A stretch of DNA of 64,000 nucleotides from Gracilimonas sp017641085 (lineage in GTDB: Bacteria; Bacteroidota; Rhodothermia; Balneolales; Balneolaceae): assembly GCF_046115515.1 (NCBI RefSeq), contig NZ_CP175953.1. One strand, given 5' to 3'. A program made the position numbers and the translations under genes. Every line of letters begins with the position of its first letter. Position 1 is the stretch's first letter. The notes under the pieces were generated by a model that ran no database searches, was not told the origin of the DNA, and saw only the letters and a program-made list of their open reading frames with translations. This document shows positions 1 to 9,300 of the stretch, one piece after another.

Positions 1-406
1 AAATCGCATTGGAATTATTGGCAGACTGAATCAGAACATTACCCTGTCTTATAGCCTGATACGGAGTCGTGTATGTTCCGCCTGAGCCAAAGAACGTTGG
101 ATCTTCTTCTGCGTTAGCATCAGCACCTACGCCTACCCACTGATTAACAAATCGGGGATCTGAGGCAAAGAGCGGATAAATTTCGCGCCCAAAGGTACTC
201 ATGATGTTGTTCGCTCCGGTGGTTGCCCGGTGGCGTTCTGTTAATCCGGTTACAAGGTTTTGAAGCTGTGCTTTGGAAGCATCAGACAATACCCCTTCAA
301 TTGATGGATTATTAGGGTCGCTTATTTCATTCGGGTCCAGGAAATCACAGGCCGAAATCCCTGCTGAAAGCAGTACGATTAACAATAGTTTGTTTAAATA
401 TTTCAT
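1..406 (-). CDS. SusD/RagB-like nutrient-binding lipoprotein, N-terminal part only
   Basis: This is the beginning of a surface lipoprotein that would lie over the SusC-type channel encoded just upstream and bind its ligand outside the outer membrane. Visible: Met-Lys, a hydrophobic stretch and a lipobox ending Ser-Ala-Cys near residue 20, then the DFLDPNEISDP stretch typical of SusD homologues just after the lipidated Cys. About 135 residues are present; the rest lies beyond the left edge. I chose the ATG at 406 because AGGA sits about 9 bases before it; an in-frame ATG at 415 overlaps that ribosome site. Only 18 bases separate it from the SusC stop codon, so the two are cotranscribed. The substrate cannot be told from this fragment. 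Confidence 0.88.
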   Translation of the reverse strand, partial: MKYLNKLLLIVLLSAGISACDFLDPNEISDPNNPSIEGVLSDASKAQLQNLVTGLTERHRATTGANNIMSTFGREIYPLFASDPRFVNQWVGVGADANAEEDPTFFGSGGTYTTPYQAIRQGNVLIQSANNSNAI

Positions 407-424
407 TGTGTTCATTCCTATAAA

Positions 425-3418
425 TTAAAAGTCAATATTTACGTGGAACATTACCTGCCGGGAAGTCGGATAAGGAGTTACTTCCACAGAGTTGTTGATG
501 GCCTGAGTACCAAATACGGAGGTTTCCGGATCATAACTTGGGTAGTCAGAGAACAGCAATACATTGTTTGCTGAAGCACCAATCTTTATGTTGCTCACGC
601 TATTGCCAAAAATATTAGTAAGCGTTTCGGTAGGTACGGTGTAGTACAATCCAATCTCACGTAGTTTCACGTAAGACGCATCATATACATATGCTCCGGA
701 ACCGCCATTAATTACACGATCAGCTCCTTTTGGAAGGGTTGATCCCTCAACGCTGTCGTTCCAGTCAGGAGATGTACCTCCTGCATCGGTAAGCAGCTGG
801 GAGAGGTTGATATTGTCTCCACCGCTTTTCCAGTGCCACAGGAAGCTGAAATCGAAGTTTTTATAAATGTTGAATTCATTCGAGAATGACATTTCGAAAT
901 CAGGCTGTCCGTCACCATAAATAGTGTACAATGAAGGATCACTAACTGCAGGAAGACCTACAATAGTAGATGGTGAGAATCCTTCCTGAATCAGGTAGTT
1001 ACTCAAACTAGTTCCGAAACCACCGGTTGTATATCCATCAATAGATAGATCTGTGATTTCTGACTCATTCTTCCAGAAAAGTACTGTTGAGAACCAGTTC
1101 AGGTTTGGATTGCGAACCGGGTTCAGGTTCAGCGTAAATTCCATTCCTTTGTTTACCAGGTCAGCTGCATTAGTTGCAATCACAGAAATACCGGAAGATG
1201 TTGGTACCTGCTCATCCAAAATCAGATCCGCTACTTTTTTGTTGTAATAAGTAGCTTCAAGTGAAATTCGGTTATCAAGCATGGCTACATCAACACCAAA
1301 CTCAAGCTCCTGAGCACTTTCAGGCTTCAGGTTGGGGTCAATACTACGCCCACCAACTGAAGTGGCTAATAACCCACCGATGTTTCCTGAGTTCAGAGAA
1401 CTGTAGGTTACACCAAAGTTGGGAAGACCACCCGTCTCGCCATAAGCTATACGCGGCTTCAACTGGTTAAGGAAGTCGCCTTCAATGATGTCGAAGTTTA
1501 ACAGGTTAATCGCCAACGATGCTTTCGGATAGAAGTAGTATTCATCCTGATCAGCATTTAATGAGGATCGGTCAAAACGACCACCAACGGTAGCAATGAT
1601 TTTGTCATCCCAGTTAATCTCTTCCTGTCCAAACCAGCTAAGGTCAACAACCTCAACTTCTGTTTGGTTGATTACCGACTGGATAGTGGCATTTGCGATA
1701 CCGGTTTGTCCGGCAACCAGACCCTGGCCTCGAACTACATTACGTTCCTGGAACTGATCGAACCGGGAAAAACCGAGCTGAGTGTTCAACTGGATATTCG
1801 AAGATACCGTTGTTGCATAGCTTAACACAGCCTGCACATTGGAGTTGAAATTATCTTCGATGGTGTGAACCACATCTCCGGGGTTGGCATTACTCTGCTG
1901 ATTCTGAAGGTAAGTAGGCATCCAAACCATACTCTTAAAGGTCAGGTAGTCAACACCACCGTCCACGGAAAGAGAAACAATATTTGAACCGCTCTTAAAC
2001 AGGTCAGCATTTACCTGAAGTCCCTGAATCAATCGTTGTACCGTTTGGTCATTCACCGCATTGTTAACGATCGACAACATATTATCACTAAAATATGGGT
2101 TGTTAGGATAATCGCCCTGATCGTTCGGGAATAACTGCGCATACGTTGGGGTGTAGGAAAGTGCATAACCAATGGAACCACCCGTACCGTTCTGGTTTCC
2201 GGTGAAACCACGCTGGTTTTCGCTGAATGTATAACTGGTGCGACTCGCTACCCTCAGGTTCTCGCTGATACGGTGATCGAGGTTCAAGCGAATGGAGTTT
2301 CTGTCAAAACCGGTGTTTTCGATGATCCCGTCTTCGCTTCGGGTTGTACCTGTAATGTAAAAGCTGGTAGCACTGTTACCGCCTGACACGCCCACATTTG
2401 TTTGTGTGATCAAGCCTGTGTTTCCATATAACTCTTCTTCATAATCATAAATACGACCGGCATTGGCAGCGGCATTATATGCAGCAATTTCAGCAGCAGT
2501 ATTACCACCAAAAATGGAGGTATAGGTCGTAATTTTATCGGGATTCCATTCAGCAACACCAACCAGGTTAAGGGCACTATTGAATCCAACATCCTGAGAA
2601 ACTGAAACCTGAGTATCTCCGGCCTGTCCTTTTTTAGTGGTTATGATAATCACACCGGCATTCGCCCGCTGGCCGTAAATAGCCGCAGCAGAAGGCCCTT
2701 TAAGCACCTCGATACTTTCCACGTCTTCCGGGTTAATATCAGAAAGGCGGTTAGCTGAGTTATCTTCCTGGGTACTGTTGGCACCTGTCGTCAGATATCG
2801 GGAGTTAGAAATGGCATCGTTGTTCACGTACACACCATCAATGATGTAGAGTGGCTGAGAAGAACCGGCTCCCAGTGTACTTACTCCACGCATCTGTACG
2901 TTAATACCACCGCCCGGAGCACCACTTTGTGAACGAATGGATACACCCGGAATCTTCCCTTTAAAGGCTCCATCCAGTGTTTGAGGTTGTGTTCGTTCAA
3001 CTAAATCTGCAGCATCTACCTTGGTAATGGCATTAGCAAGGTTCTCTCTTTTGATCGAACTTGCTAAACCTGTTACTACCAATTCTTCAAGATTCGCAAC
3101 ATCCGAACGCATCTCAACATCAAGCGTTACTTCCTCTCCATTGGATCCTGATACATCAAGGTTTTGGGTTACATACCCAATAGATGAGAACCGTAAGCTG
3201 GTTTCGCCTGTTGGTAACTCAAGAGAATACCGACCATTAATATTGGTTGAAGTACCTGTATTGGTGTTGGCGTCAAAAATAGTAACACCGACCAATGCTT
3301 CTCCGGTTGAGGCATCTGTTACCGTACCGGATACTGTATACTGTGCTATTGCAACCTGCGCACAAAAAAATGTGACAGCAAGAACAGCCAGAAATCTTAC
3401 ATAGTAGCTATTTCTCAT
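425..3418 (-). CDS. SusC/RagA-family TonB-linked outer membrane protein
   Basis: A 997-residue TonB-dependent channel that would import a large substrate across the outer membrane together with the SusD-like protein encoded next. Seen in order: signal peptide ending around AQVAIAQ (residue 25), a carboxypeptidase-regulatory-like beta domain (TVSGTVTDASTGEALVG, about 28-110), a TonB plug (about 115-270, with the conserved VESIEVLKGPSAAAIYG segment), then a long beta-barrel ending in an aromatic-terminated strand (VNIDF). The length is normal for the family. Gene order SusC then SusD on the minus strand is classical. No sigma/anti-sigma pair or glycoside hydrolase is visible in the window, so carbohydrate import is not established; peptides or other ligands are equally possible. 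Confidence 0.95.
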   Translation of the reverse strand: MRNSYYVRFLAVLAVTFFCAQVAIAQYTVSGTVTDASTGEALVGVTIFDANTNTGTSTNINGRYSLELPTGETSLRFSSIGYVTQNLDVSGSNGEEVTLDVEMRSDVANLEELVVTGLASSIKRENLANAITKVDAADLVERTQPQTLDGAFKGKIPGVSIRSQSGAPGGGINVQMRGVSTLGAGSSQPLYIIDGVYVNNDAISNSRYLTTGANSTQEDNSANRLSDINPEDVESIEVLKGPSAAAIYGQRANAGVIIITTKKGQAGDTQVSVSQDVGFNSALNLVGVAEWNPDKITTYTSIFGGNTAAEIAAYNAAANAGRIYDYEEELYGNTGLITQTNVGVSGGNSATSFYITGTTRSEDGIIENTGFDRNSIRLNLDHRISENLRVASRTSYTFSENQRGFTGNQNGTGGSIGYALSYTPTYAQLFPNDQGDYPNNPYFSDNMLSIVNNAVNDQTVQRLIQGLQVNADLFKSGSNIVSLSVDGGVDYLTFKSMVWMPTYLQNQQSNANPGDVVHTIEDNFNSNVQAVLSYATTVSSNIQLNTQLGFSRFDQFQERNVVRGQGLVAGQTGIANATIQSVINQTEVEVVDLSWFGQEEINWDDKIIATVGGRFDRSSLNADQDEYYFYPKASLAINLLNFDIIEGDFLNQLKPRIAYGETGGLPNFGVTYSSLNSGNIGGLLATSVGGRSIDPNLKPESAQELEFGVDVAMLDNRISLEATYYNKKVADLILDEQVPTSSGISVIATNAADLVNKGMEFTLNLNPVRNPNLNWFSTVLFWKNESEITDLSIDGYTTGGFGTSLSNYLIQEGFSPSTIVGLPAVSDPSLYTIYGDGQPDFEMSFSNEFNIYKNFDFSFLWHWKSGGDNINLSQLLTDAGGTSPDWNDSVEGSTLPKGADRVINGGSGAYVYDASYVKLREIGLYYTVPTETLTNIFGNSVSNIKIGASANNVLLFSDYPSYDPETSVFGTQAINNSVEVTPYPTSRQVMFHVNIDF

Positions 3419-3782
3419 AGTGTTCTGGTTTTTATTTATGTTTTATTTAATGACCTCATTCAGGAAACGAAAAGCGATTTCCTGTAGATCATGTCCTTTG
3501 GCTAATTTTATTAATAATAATACTTGAAGTATGTTAGACTTCACTTCCGAATTAATTAAAATAACATAATTAAATTTAATTGCACCTCCATTTCACTTTT
3601 TGTTTAATGAAAAAATAGGTTAGGCATACTCACTTAACTTTTAACCACATTACTGACTTCACCTGTTTAAGAACCATTGCCTATGTTACTATAACTCATC
3701 TTTGGCCTTAATAATATGTGCCCGTTTCAAAGTGCTGCTTCGGTTCAATATTTAAAGAACTAAATCGTATCTTGTATTGTTG
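3419..3782. other. Divergent intergenic region between the SusC gene and the thioredoxin-like gene
   Basis: An AT-rich spacer of about 360 bases that must hold the promoters for both flanking genes. On the plus strand CATCTTTG at 3697-3704, preceded by ATTG 17 bases upstream, is a weak match to the Bacteroidota -7/-33 pattern. I see no small ORF with a ribosome site, RNA gene or strong hairpin. Confidence 0.4.
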
Positions 3783-4337
3783 ATGCCAAAAATCAAAAAC
3801 ACGTATATGAAATCTACCTTTTTACCTGCTCTGCTTATTGTAATTTTAACGATTATATCCTGCACCGATTCAACCCGAAAAAATCCTCGCAACCTTTCAG
3901 AAGCAAATCAAAAAATTGATGAAGCTATCTGGAATGCCAGCTTTCAGGATCTTGAAGGCAACGAAGTAACAGTAGCAGACCTTAAAGGAAAAGTAGTACT
4001 TATTGATTTTTGGGAAACCTGGTGCGGCCCCTGCCTGCAGGTTTTTCCGGCAATGGATTCCCTTCAGAATGAATACCCCGACGACTTTGTTGTAGTTGCC
4101 GTAAACCTGAACGATTCAGATACCCTTGAGGACGTCCGGAATTTCAAAGAGAACAATGATTATGATTTCAAATATGTGCTGGACGTCAACAATGTTGGAG
4201 ATGAAGTCATTACCCTGGGTATCCCCTTTAAAGTATTTGTTGACCCGCAGGGATATTTGATAAAAGCTGAACTTGGATTAAGCGGCAGCGACTATCAGGA
4301 CACAAAAGAAATTATAGAACAGAACAAAACATCATAA
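3783..4337 (+). CDS. TlpA/ResA-like thioredoxin-fold lipoprotein
   Basis: A membrane-anchored thiol-disulfide oxidoreductase facing the periplasm. An N-terminal hydrophobic segment runs into a lipobox ending IISC, followed by a linker and a thioredoxin/AhpC-TSA-like fold with the redox motif WCGPC (cysteines about 81 and 84). The cis-Pro segment reads LGIPFKVFVDPQG, as in TlpA/ResA proteins, where such enzymes reduce apocytochromes or copper-site proteins. The target is not visible here. A TTG six bases upstream also opens the frame, and MKSTFLP at 3807 is another possible start; no clear ribosome site decides. The stop lies 5 bases before ahcY, so the two may be cotranscribed although they have no known functional link. 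Confidence 0.85.
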   Translation: MPKIKNTYMKSTFLPALLIVILTIISCTDSTRKNPRNLSEANQKIDEAIWNASFQDLEGNEVTVADLKGKVVLIDFWETWCGPCLQVFPAMDSLQNEYPDDFVVVAVNLNDSDTLEDVRNFKENNDYDFKYVLDVNNVGDEVITLGIPFKVFVDPQGYLIKAELGLSGSDYQDTKEIIEQNKTS

Positions 4338-4342
4338 ATAAC

Positions 4343-5659
4343 ATGCCACAAGTTAAAGAAGAAGAAAAGTTAGCCTATAAAGTTAAAGATATTTCGCAGG
4401 CTCGATATGGCCGGCAGGAAATTGAACTTGCCGAGGCGGAAATGCCCGGACTCATGGCCATCCGTGAAGAATACAAAGATGAGCAGCCACTGAAAGGTGC
4501 CCGCATTGCCGGTTGCCTTCACATGACCATCCAAACCGCCGTGCTGATTGAAACACTGATTGAGCTTGGCGCGGAAGTAACATGGTCGTCTTGTAACATC
4601 TACTCCACGCAGGATCACGCAGCTGCAGCCATTGCCGAAGCCGGAATCCCGGTTTATGCGTGGAAAGGAATGACCGAGGAGGAATTTGACTGGTGTATTG
4701 AGCAAACCATCTTTTTCCCGGACGGCCAGCCATTGAATATGATTTTAGATGATGGCGGTGACCTCACCAATATGGTGCTGGACAAATATCCGGAACTGGT
4801 GGATGGTATTAACGGGATTTCTGAAGAAACCACAACCGGCGTGCTTCGCCTGATTGAGCGGGAACGCAATGGCACCCTGCCTATCCCGGCTATTAATGTA
4901 AACGACTCGGTTACCAAGTCGAAGTTTGACAACAAATATGGCTGCCGCGAGTCTGCTGCCGATGCTATACGCCGTGCCACAGATGTAATGATGGCCGGAA
5001 AAGTAGCTGTTGTTGCCGGATACGGTGATGTCGGAAAAGGAACCGCTGCCTCTCTTCAAGGCGCCGGAGCCCGGGTTATTGTAACAGAGATTGACCCGAT
5101 TTGTGCCCTACAGGCCGCAATGGACGGTTTTGAAGTGAAGAAGATGGACGATGCCGTTGAAGAAGGCGACATCTTCGTTACTGCAACCGGTAACAAAGAC
5201 ATCATCAAAGACCGCCACTTCCTGAATATGAAAGACAAAGCCATTGTAGGAAACATCGGTCACTTTGATAATGAGATTGATGTTGCCTGGCTGAAGAAAA
5301 ACGCCGAGGAAGAAAACATCAAACCACAGGTAGATGTGTTTACGGTGAATGAAACCGGCCGACAGGTTATTCTGCTGTCGCAAGGTCGCCTGATGAACCT
5401 TGGAAATGCAACCGGTCACCCATCCTTTGTGATGAGTAACAGTTTCACCAACCAAACGCTTGCACAGATTGCTCTGTGGAATCGTCCGGAAGAATTTGAG
5501 GTAGGCGTTCACGTACTACCAAAATCACTGGATGAGAAAGTAGCCCGACTGCACTTGTCCAAAATTGGCGTAGAACTTGAAACACTGACGGAAGAGCAAG
5601 CCGAATACATCGGTGTTCCTATAAAAGGGCCTTATAAGTCAGATCAGTATCGTTATTAA
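4343..5659 (+). CDS. ahcY: Adenosylhomocysteinase (S-adenosyl-L-homocysteine hydrolase)
   Basis: Cleaves S-adenosylhomocysteine to adenosine and homocysteine using tightly bound NAD, removing the product inhibitor of SAM-dependent methyltransferases in the cytoplasm. The 438-residue protein is full length. Family signatures are clear: the N-terminal substrate domain with GCLHMTIQTAVLIETL and the SSCNIYSTQDHAAAAIA segment, NVNDSVTKSKFDNKYGCRES, the Rossmann glycine motif GYGDVGKGTA, the VGNIGHFDNEID segment, and a C-terminus ending KSDQYRY that contributes to the NAD site. The ATG follows the preceding stop by 5 bases. A strong terminator follows at 5684-5717. The 5-base upstream spacing leaves no room for an SAH riboswitch directly before it. 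Confidence 0.98.
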   Translation: MPQVKEEEKLAYKVKDISQARYGRQEIELAEAEMPGLMAIREEYKDEQPLKGARIAGCLHMTIQTAVLIETLIELGAEVTWSSCNIYSTQDHAAAAIAEAGIPVYAWKGMTEEEFDWCIEQTIFFPDGQPLNMILDDGGDLTNMVLDKYPELVDGINGISEETTTGVLRLIERERNGTLPIPAINVNDSVTKSKFDNKYGCRESAADAIRRATDVMMAGKVAVVAGYGDVGKGTAASLQGAGARVIVTEIDPICALQAAMDGFEVKKMDDAVEEGDIFVTATGNKDIIKDRHFLNMKDKAIVGNIGHFDNEIDVAWLKKNAEEENIKPQVDVFTVNETGRQVILLSQGRLMNLGNATGHPSFVMSNSFTNQTLAQIALWNRPEEFEVGVHVLPKSLDEKVARLHLSKIGVELETLTEEQAEYIGVPIKGPYKSDQYRY

Positions 5660-5683
5660 TAACGACCCATATTGACAGAAAAT

Positions 5684-5717
5684 AAAAACCCGCATTATTC
5701 AGTTAATGCGGGTTTTT
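5684..5717. terminator. Bidirectional intrinsic terminator between ahcY and the STAS gene
   Basis: Stem ACCCGCATTA at 5688-5697 pairs perfectly with TAATGCGGGT at 5704-5713, around a six-base loop. A T run follows on the plus strand and an A run precedes it, so it can stop both the plus-strand ahcY transcript and the convergent minus-strand STAS transcript. Confidence 0.93.
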
Positions 5718-5728
5718 TTTGTTTTAGT

Positions 5729-6085
5729 TTAGTCTTCTTTTCCTTTTTCGTGGAAATAGTCAGCGGCTTCGTCAAGTGTGCGGAAATGGTTAAACACCTT
5801 CACAAGCTGGGTTACCATCAAAAGGCTTTCAATTTTCTTGTCGGCCTGGCAGATTACCAACTCTCCACCGGCATTTTTCATAGTCGTAAGTCCGCCAATC
5901 AAAATCCCTAACCCGGATGAGTTAATAAACTTCACCTTCCCCAAGTCCACAATGATTTCTTTCTTATCCTTCTCGATCAGTTCATGAAGCTTTTCCCGAA
6001 ATTGTTCAGCATCGGGTCCACCCATCAAATTCCCCTTAAAAGTAATTACCACACAATTGTACCGTTCCGAAATATCGTATTTCAT
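5729..6085 (-). CDS. STAS-domain anti-sigma factor antagonist (SpoIIAA/RsbV type)
   Basis: A 118-residue single STAS domain protein of the kind that switches partners with a serine kinase/anti-sigma factor. The key loop reads FINSSGLGIL, with Ser56/Ser57 at the usual phosphorylation site. In known systems the unphosphorylated form binds the anti-sigma kinase and frees the sigma factor, and a PP2C phosphatase resets it. Such a phosphatase is fused to a receiver domain at 17388-18554, at the far end of the facing kinase operon, and is the obvious candidate partner. No RsbW-like kinase is visible in the window. The gene is convergent with ahcY and shares its terminator. Confidence 0.92.
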   Translation of the reverse strand: MKYDISERYNCVVITFKGNLMGGPDAEQFREKLHELIEKDKKEIIVDLGKVKFINSSGLGILIGGLTTMKNAGGELVICQADKKIESLLMVTQLVKVFNHFRTLDEAADYFHEKGKED

Positions 6086-6343
6086 AATCTTGATGCTTTG
6101 TTTGAAATGAAACTAAACAAAGCAAAAAGTGGCATAAAAATCCACTTATCAATATCAATCTTCCGGTTTTGATATCAGAAATTTTCTATTAGCTTACTCA
6201 AGCTACTGTTTTGGGTGCAAATAATCGGAAGTGTTTGTTCGTGGTTATAACCAATATCGTTCTTTAGCAATGGGTATTTTTTGGGGACCATGAAGGTGTT
6301 GTTGTCCCCGTAACCATCAGCGATGATTATTATCGGAGGTAAT
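6086..6343 (+). promoter_or_regulatory. Leader region of the large kinase operon
   Basis: This divergent spacer between the STAS gene and the kinase operon contains a 12-base palindrome TGGTTATAACCA at 6242-6253, a possible operator. It also has a GC-rich hairpin in the presumed 5' leader: GGGGAC at 6283-6288 pairs with GTCCCC at 6304-6309. There is no T run after the hairpin, so a terminator is unlikely. A perfect -7 box is not evident. Function is inferred only from position. Confidence 0.35.
6335..6339 (+). promoter_or_regulatory. Ribosome binding site GGAGG that fixes the start of the GAF kinase
   Basis: GGAGG lies 4 bases before the ATG at 6344. The frame is also open from an ATG at 6323, but that start has no such site and would place the Shine-Dalgarno sequence inside the coding region, so 6344 is preferred. 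Confidence 0.75.
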
Positions 6344-9300
6344 ATGGGGAAAGAGGTTACTTCAGAGTTGTTACAGCAACGGGAGGCTGAATTAGCTGTA
6401 ATCAATAATGTTCAGAAAGCTCTTCTTGAACAAAAAGATATGCAGCACATCTATGAGATGGTTGGGGAGCATATCAGAGACTTGTTTGATGCACAGGTTG
6501 CAGTTATCTCAACTTTTAATTTGGAGACCGGCACCGAACATTTTCATTATGCTTTTGAAGATGGAGAACGCCATGATCTTAAACCCCGTCCTATCGATAA
6601 ACTCCGCCAGCGGTTAATAGATACTCAGGAGTTGATTTGCATCAATGAAAATGCAGATGAAGTTTGGACTGAATTGACGGGTGAAGAACCTTCGGTAGCT
6701 CCGGGAACAAAACTGACCAAATCTGCTCTGTGGGTACCTATGGTTTCCGGTAAAACAACCTTTGGGTATTTAAGCCTTCAAAATGTTGACCGTGAGCATG
6801 CCTTCAGCGATGATGACACCCAATTATTAAGTACTCTTGCAAACAGTCTGGGAATTGCTCTGGAAAGTGCCCGGCTTTTTAACGAAACCGAGCAGCGAAA
6901 TGCCGAGCTGGCGGTAATAAACAGTGTACAGCAGGGACTTGTAGCCGAAATGGACCTGCAAGGCATTTATAATCTGGTAGGTGATAAAATACGTGACCTA
7001 TTTGATTCTCAGGTTACCGTTATCGCTGAATTTGATACCGAAAGTAAAATCGAGCACTTCCATTATGTGTTCGAAGATGGAAAGCGGTTCTACCCTGACT
7101 CCCGGAAATATGATGGGATTCGGGATTACATCATAAACACTCATCAACTCATTCATATAAACGAAAATGCCCCGGAGGCAACCAAACAGTATGGGGGAAC
7201 TGGAAAAGCCGCCCCCGGCACTAAGTTTCCAAAATCGATGGTCTATGTTCCGCTCATTTTAGGAGATAAAGTCCGTGGTTATGTGAGTTTGCAAAATCTG
7301 GATCGGGAGTTTGCCTTCAGCGATTCGGATGTGCGCCTGCTAAGCACCCTGGCCAACAGCATGAGTGTAGCCCTGGAAAACGCCCGGCTCTTCAACGAAA
7401 CCGAACAACGGAATGCGGAACTGGCGGTAATCAACAGTGTTCAGCAGGGGCTTGTGGCTGAAATGGATATGCAGGGCATTTATGACTTGGTGGGCGAAAA
7501 AGTCAGGGTTTTGTTTGATGCACAGGGCGTTATCATCGGCACCTTTAATCATGAAAGCGAACAAGAACATTTCCAATACGCTTTTGAAAATGGAGAACGT
7601 GTTGAGCCCGCTCCCCGCCCCTATGATAAGATTCGCAGACGACTTATTAGCACTCAGAAGTTGATCCATATTGCCGAAAATGCCAAAGAAGCGTACACCA
7701 CTATCACCGGGGAAGCCCCCAAAGCCGTACCGGGCACAACATTCCCTAAGTCTATGCTCTATGTACCGCTTAAAGTCGGTAACAGCGTCCGGGGTTATGT
7801 AAGCCTTCAAAATATTGACAAGGAACATGCCTTCAGTGAATCGGATGTACGGCTGCTAAGTACTCTTGCCAACAGTATGAGTGTAGCGCTGGAAAACGCC
7901 CGGCTCTTCAACGAAACCGAGCAACGAAATGCAGAATTAGCTGTAATTAACAGCGTGCAGCAGGGCTTGGTTGCGGAAATGGACATGCAAGGTATTTATG
8001 ACCTGGTGGGTAACCGAATACACGAACTCTTTGATGCTCAGGTTACCGGTATCGTTACTTTTAATCATGAGGCTAAAACAGAAGATTGGAAATATGCTTT
8101 TGAGGATGGCGCCCGAATGTACCCAAAGGTCAGGCGATATGACAAGATCAGAGAGAAGATTATTAAAGAGAAAACCATTCTGAATATCGAAGAAAATGCA
8201 GCTGAAATTCTCTCGGAAATAAAGGGTGAGACCATAAAGCCGGTGCCGGGTACCCGACTGGCAAAATCAGCACTATATGTTCCTATGATTGTATCGGACG
8301 AAGTGCGGGGATACCTCACTTTGCAAAACAACGACCGGGAACATGCATTCAGCGATTCTGATGTACGGCTGTTAAGTACTCTTGCCAACAGTATGAGTGT
8401 TGCGCTGGAAAATGCACGTCTTTTTAACGAAACCGAACAGCGAAATGCAGAGCTTGCCGTTATAAATAGTGTACAACAGGGCCTTGTTGCTGAAATGGAC
8501 ATGCAGGGTATCTATGATTTAGTGGGTTCCCGAATTAGAGATCTTTTTGATGCCCAGGTAACCGGTGTGGTTACTTTTAATCACGAAGTGAAGAAAGAAC
8601 TATTTAAGTATGTATTTGAAGACGGGGAAAGGCTTTACCCAAAATCAAGATTATACGACAGGCTTAGAGCTAAAATTATTGAAGATAAATCGACGCTGCT
8701 GATTAATGAGAATGCAGCAGCTGAAATGGCAAGGATAAATAAGAAACCATTCAAGCCTGTACCCGGAACAAAATTGGCAAAGTCTGCAGTATATGTACCA
8801 ATGATTGTGGGTGATACCGTTCGCGGGTATGTGACCCTTCAAAACCTGGACCGGGAAAATGCTTTCTCTTCTTCCGACGTAAGTTTACTTACCACCTTGG
8901 TTAACAGTATGACGGTGGCCCTCGAAAATGCCCGCCTTTTTAATGAAACCAACCGTCTGCTGGCTGAAACCGAACAGCGTAATGCCGAGCTGGCCGTAAT
9001 CAACAGTGTGCAGGAAGGATTGGTGCGGGAAATGGACATGCAGGCCATCTACAGCCTGGTTGGCAACCGCATTTGTGAGGTTCTGAATACCCAAACAATG
9101 CTCATCCGTACTTTCGACCATGACAAAGAAATTGAGACCTGGGAATACGCCGTTGAAAATGGGGAACGTCTTTATCTAGAACCCCGGCCATTTATCTGGG
9201 CAAATAAACATCTCATCAAAACCAAAGAAGCATTACTTATTAATGAAGATTATGTAGAAACGGCTAAAAAATACGGAGACACCGATCATGGTATTAGTAA

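Noticed and set aside
4370..5512. Several minus-strand open frames opposite ahcY, up to 134 codons
   Set aside because: They run opposite a fully conserved enzyme, have no ribosome site or family motif, and reflect the codon bias of the plus strand.
7340..7828. 162-codon minus-strand frame opposite the GAF kinase
   Set aside because: Lies within the tandem GAF repeats and shows no protein features; a shadow of the coding strand.
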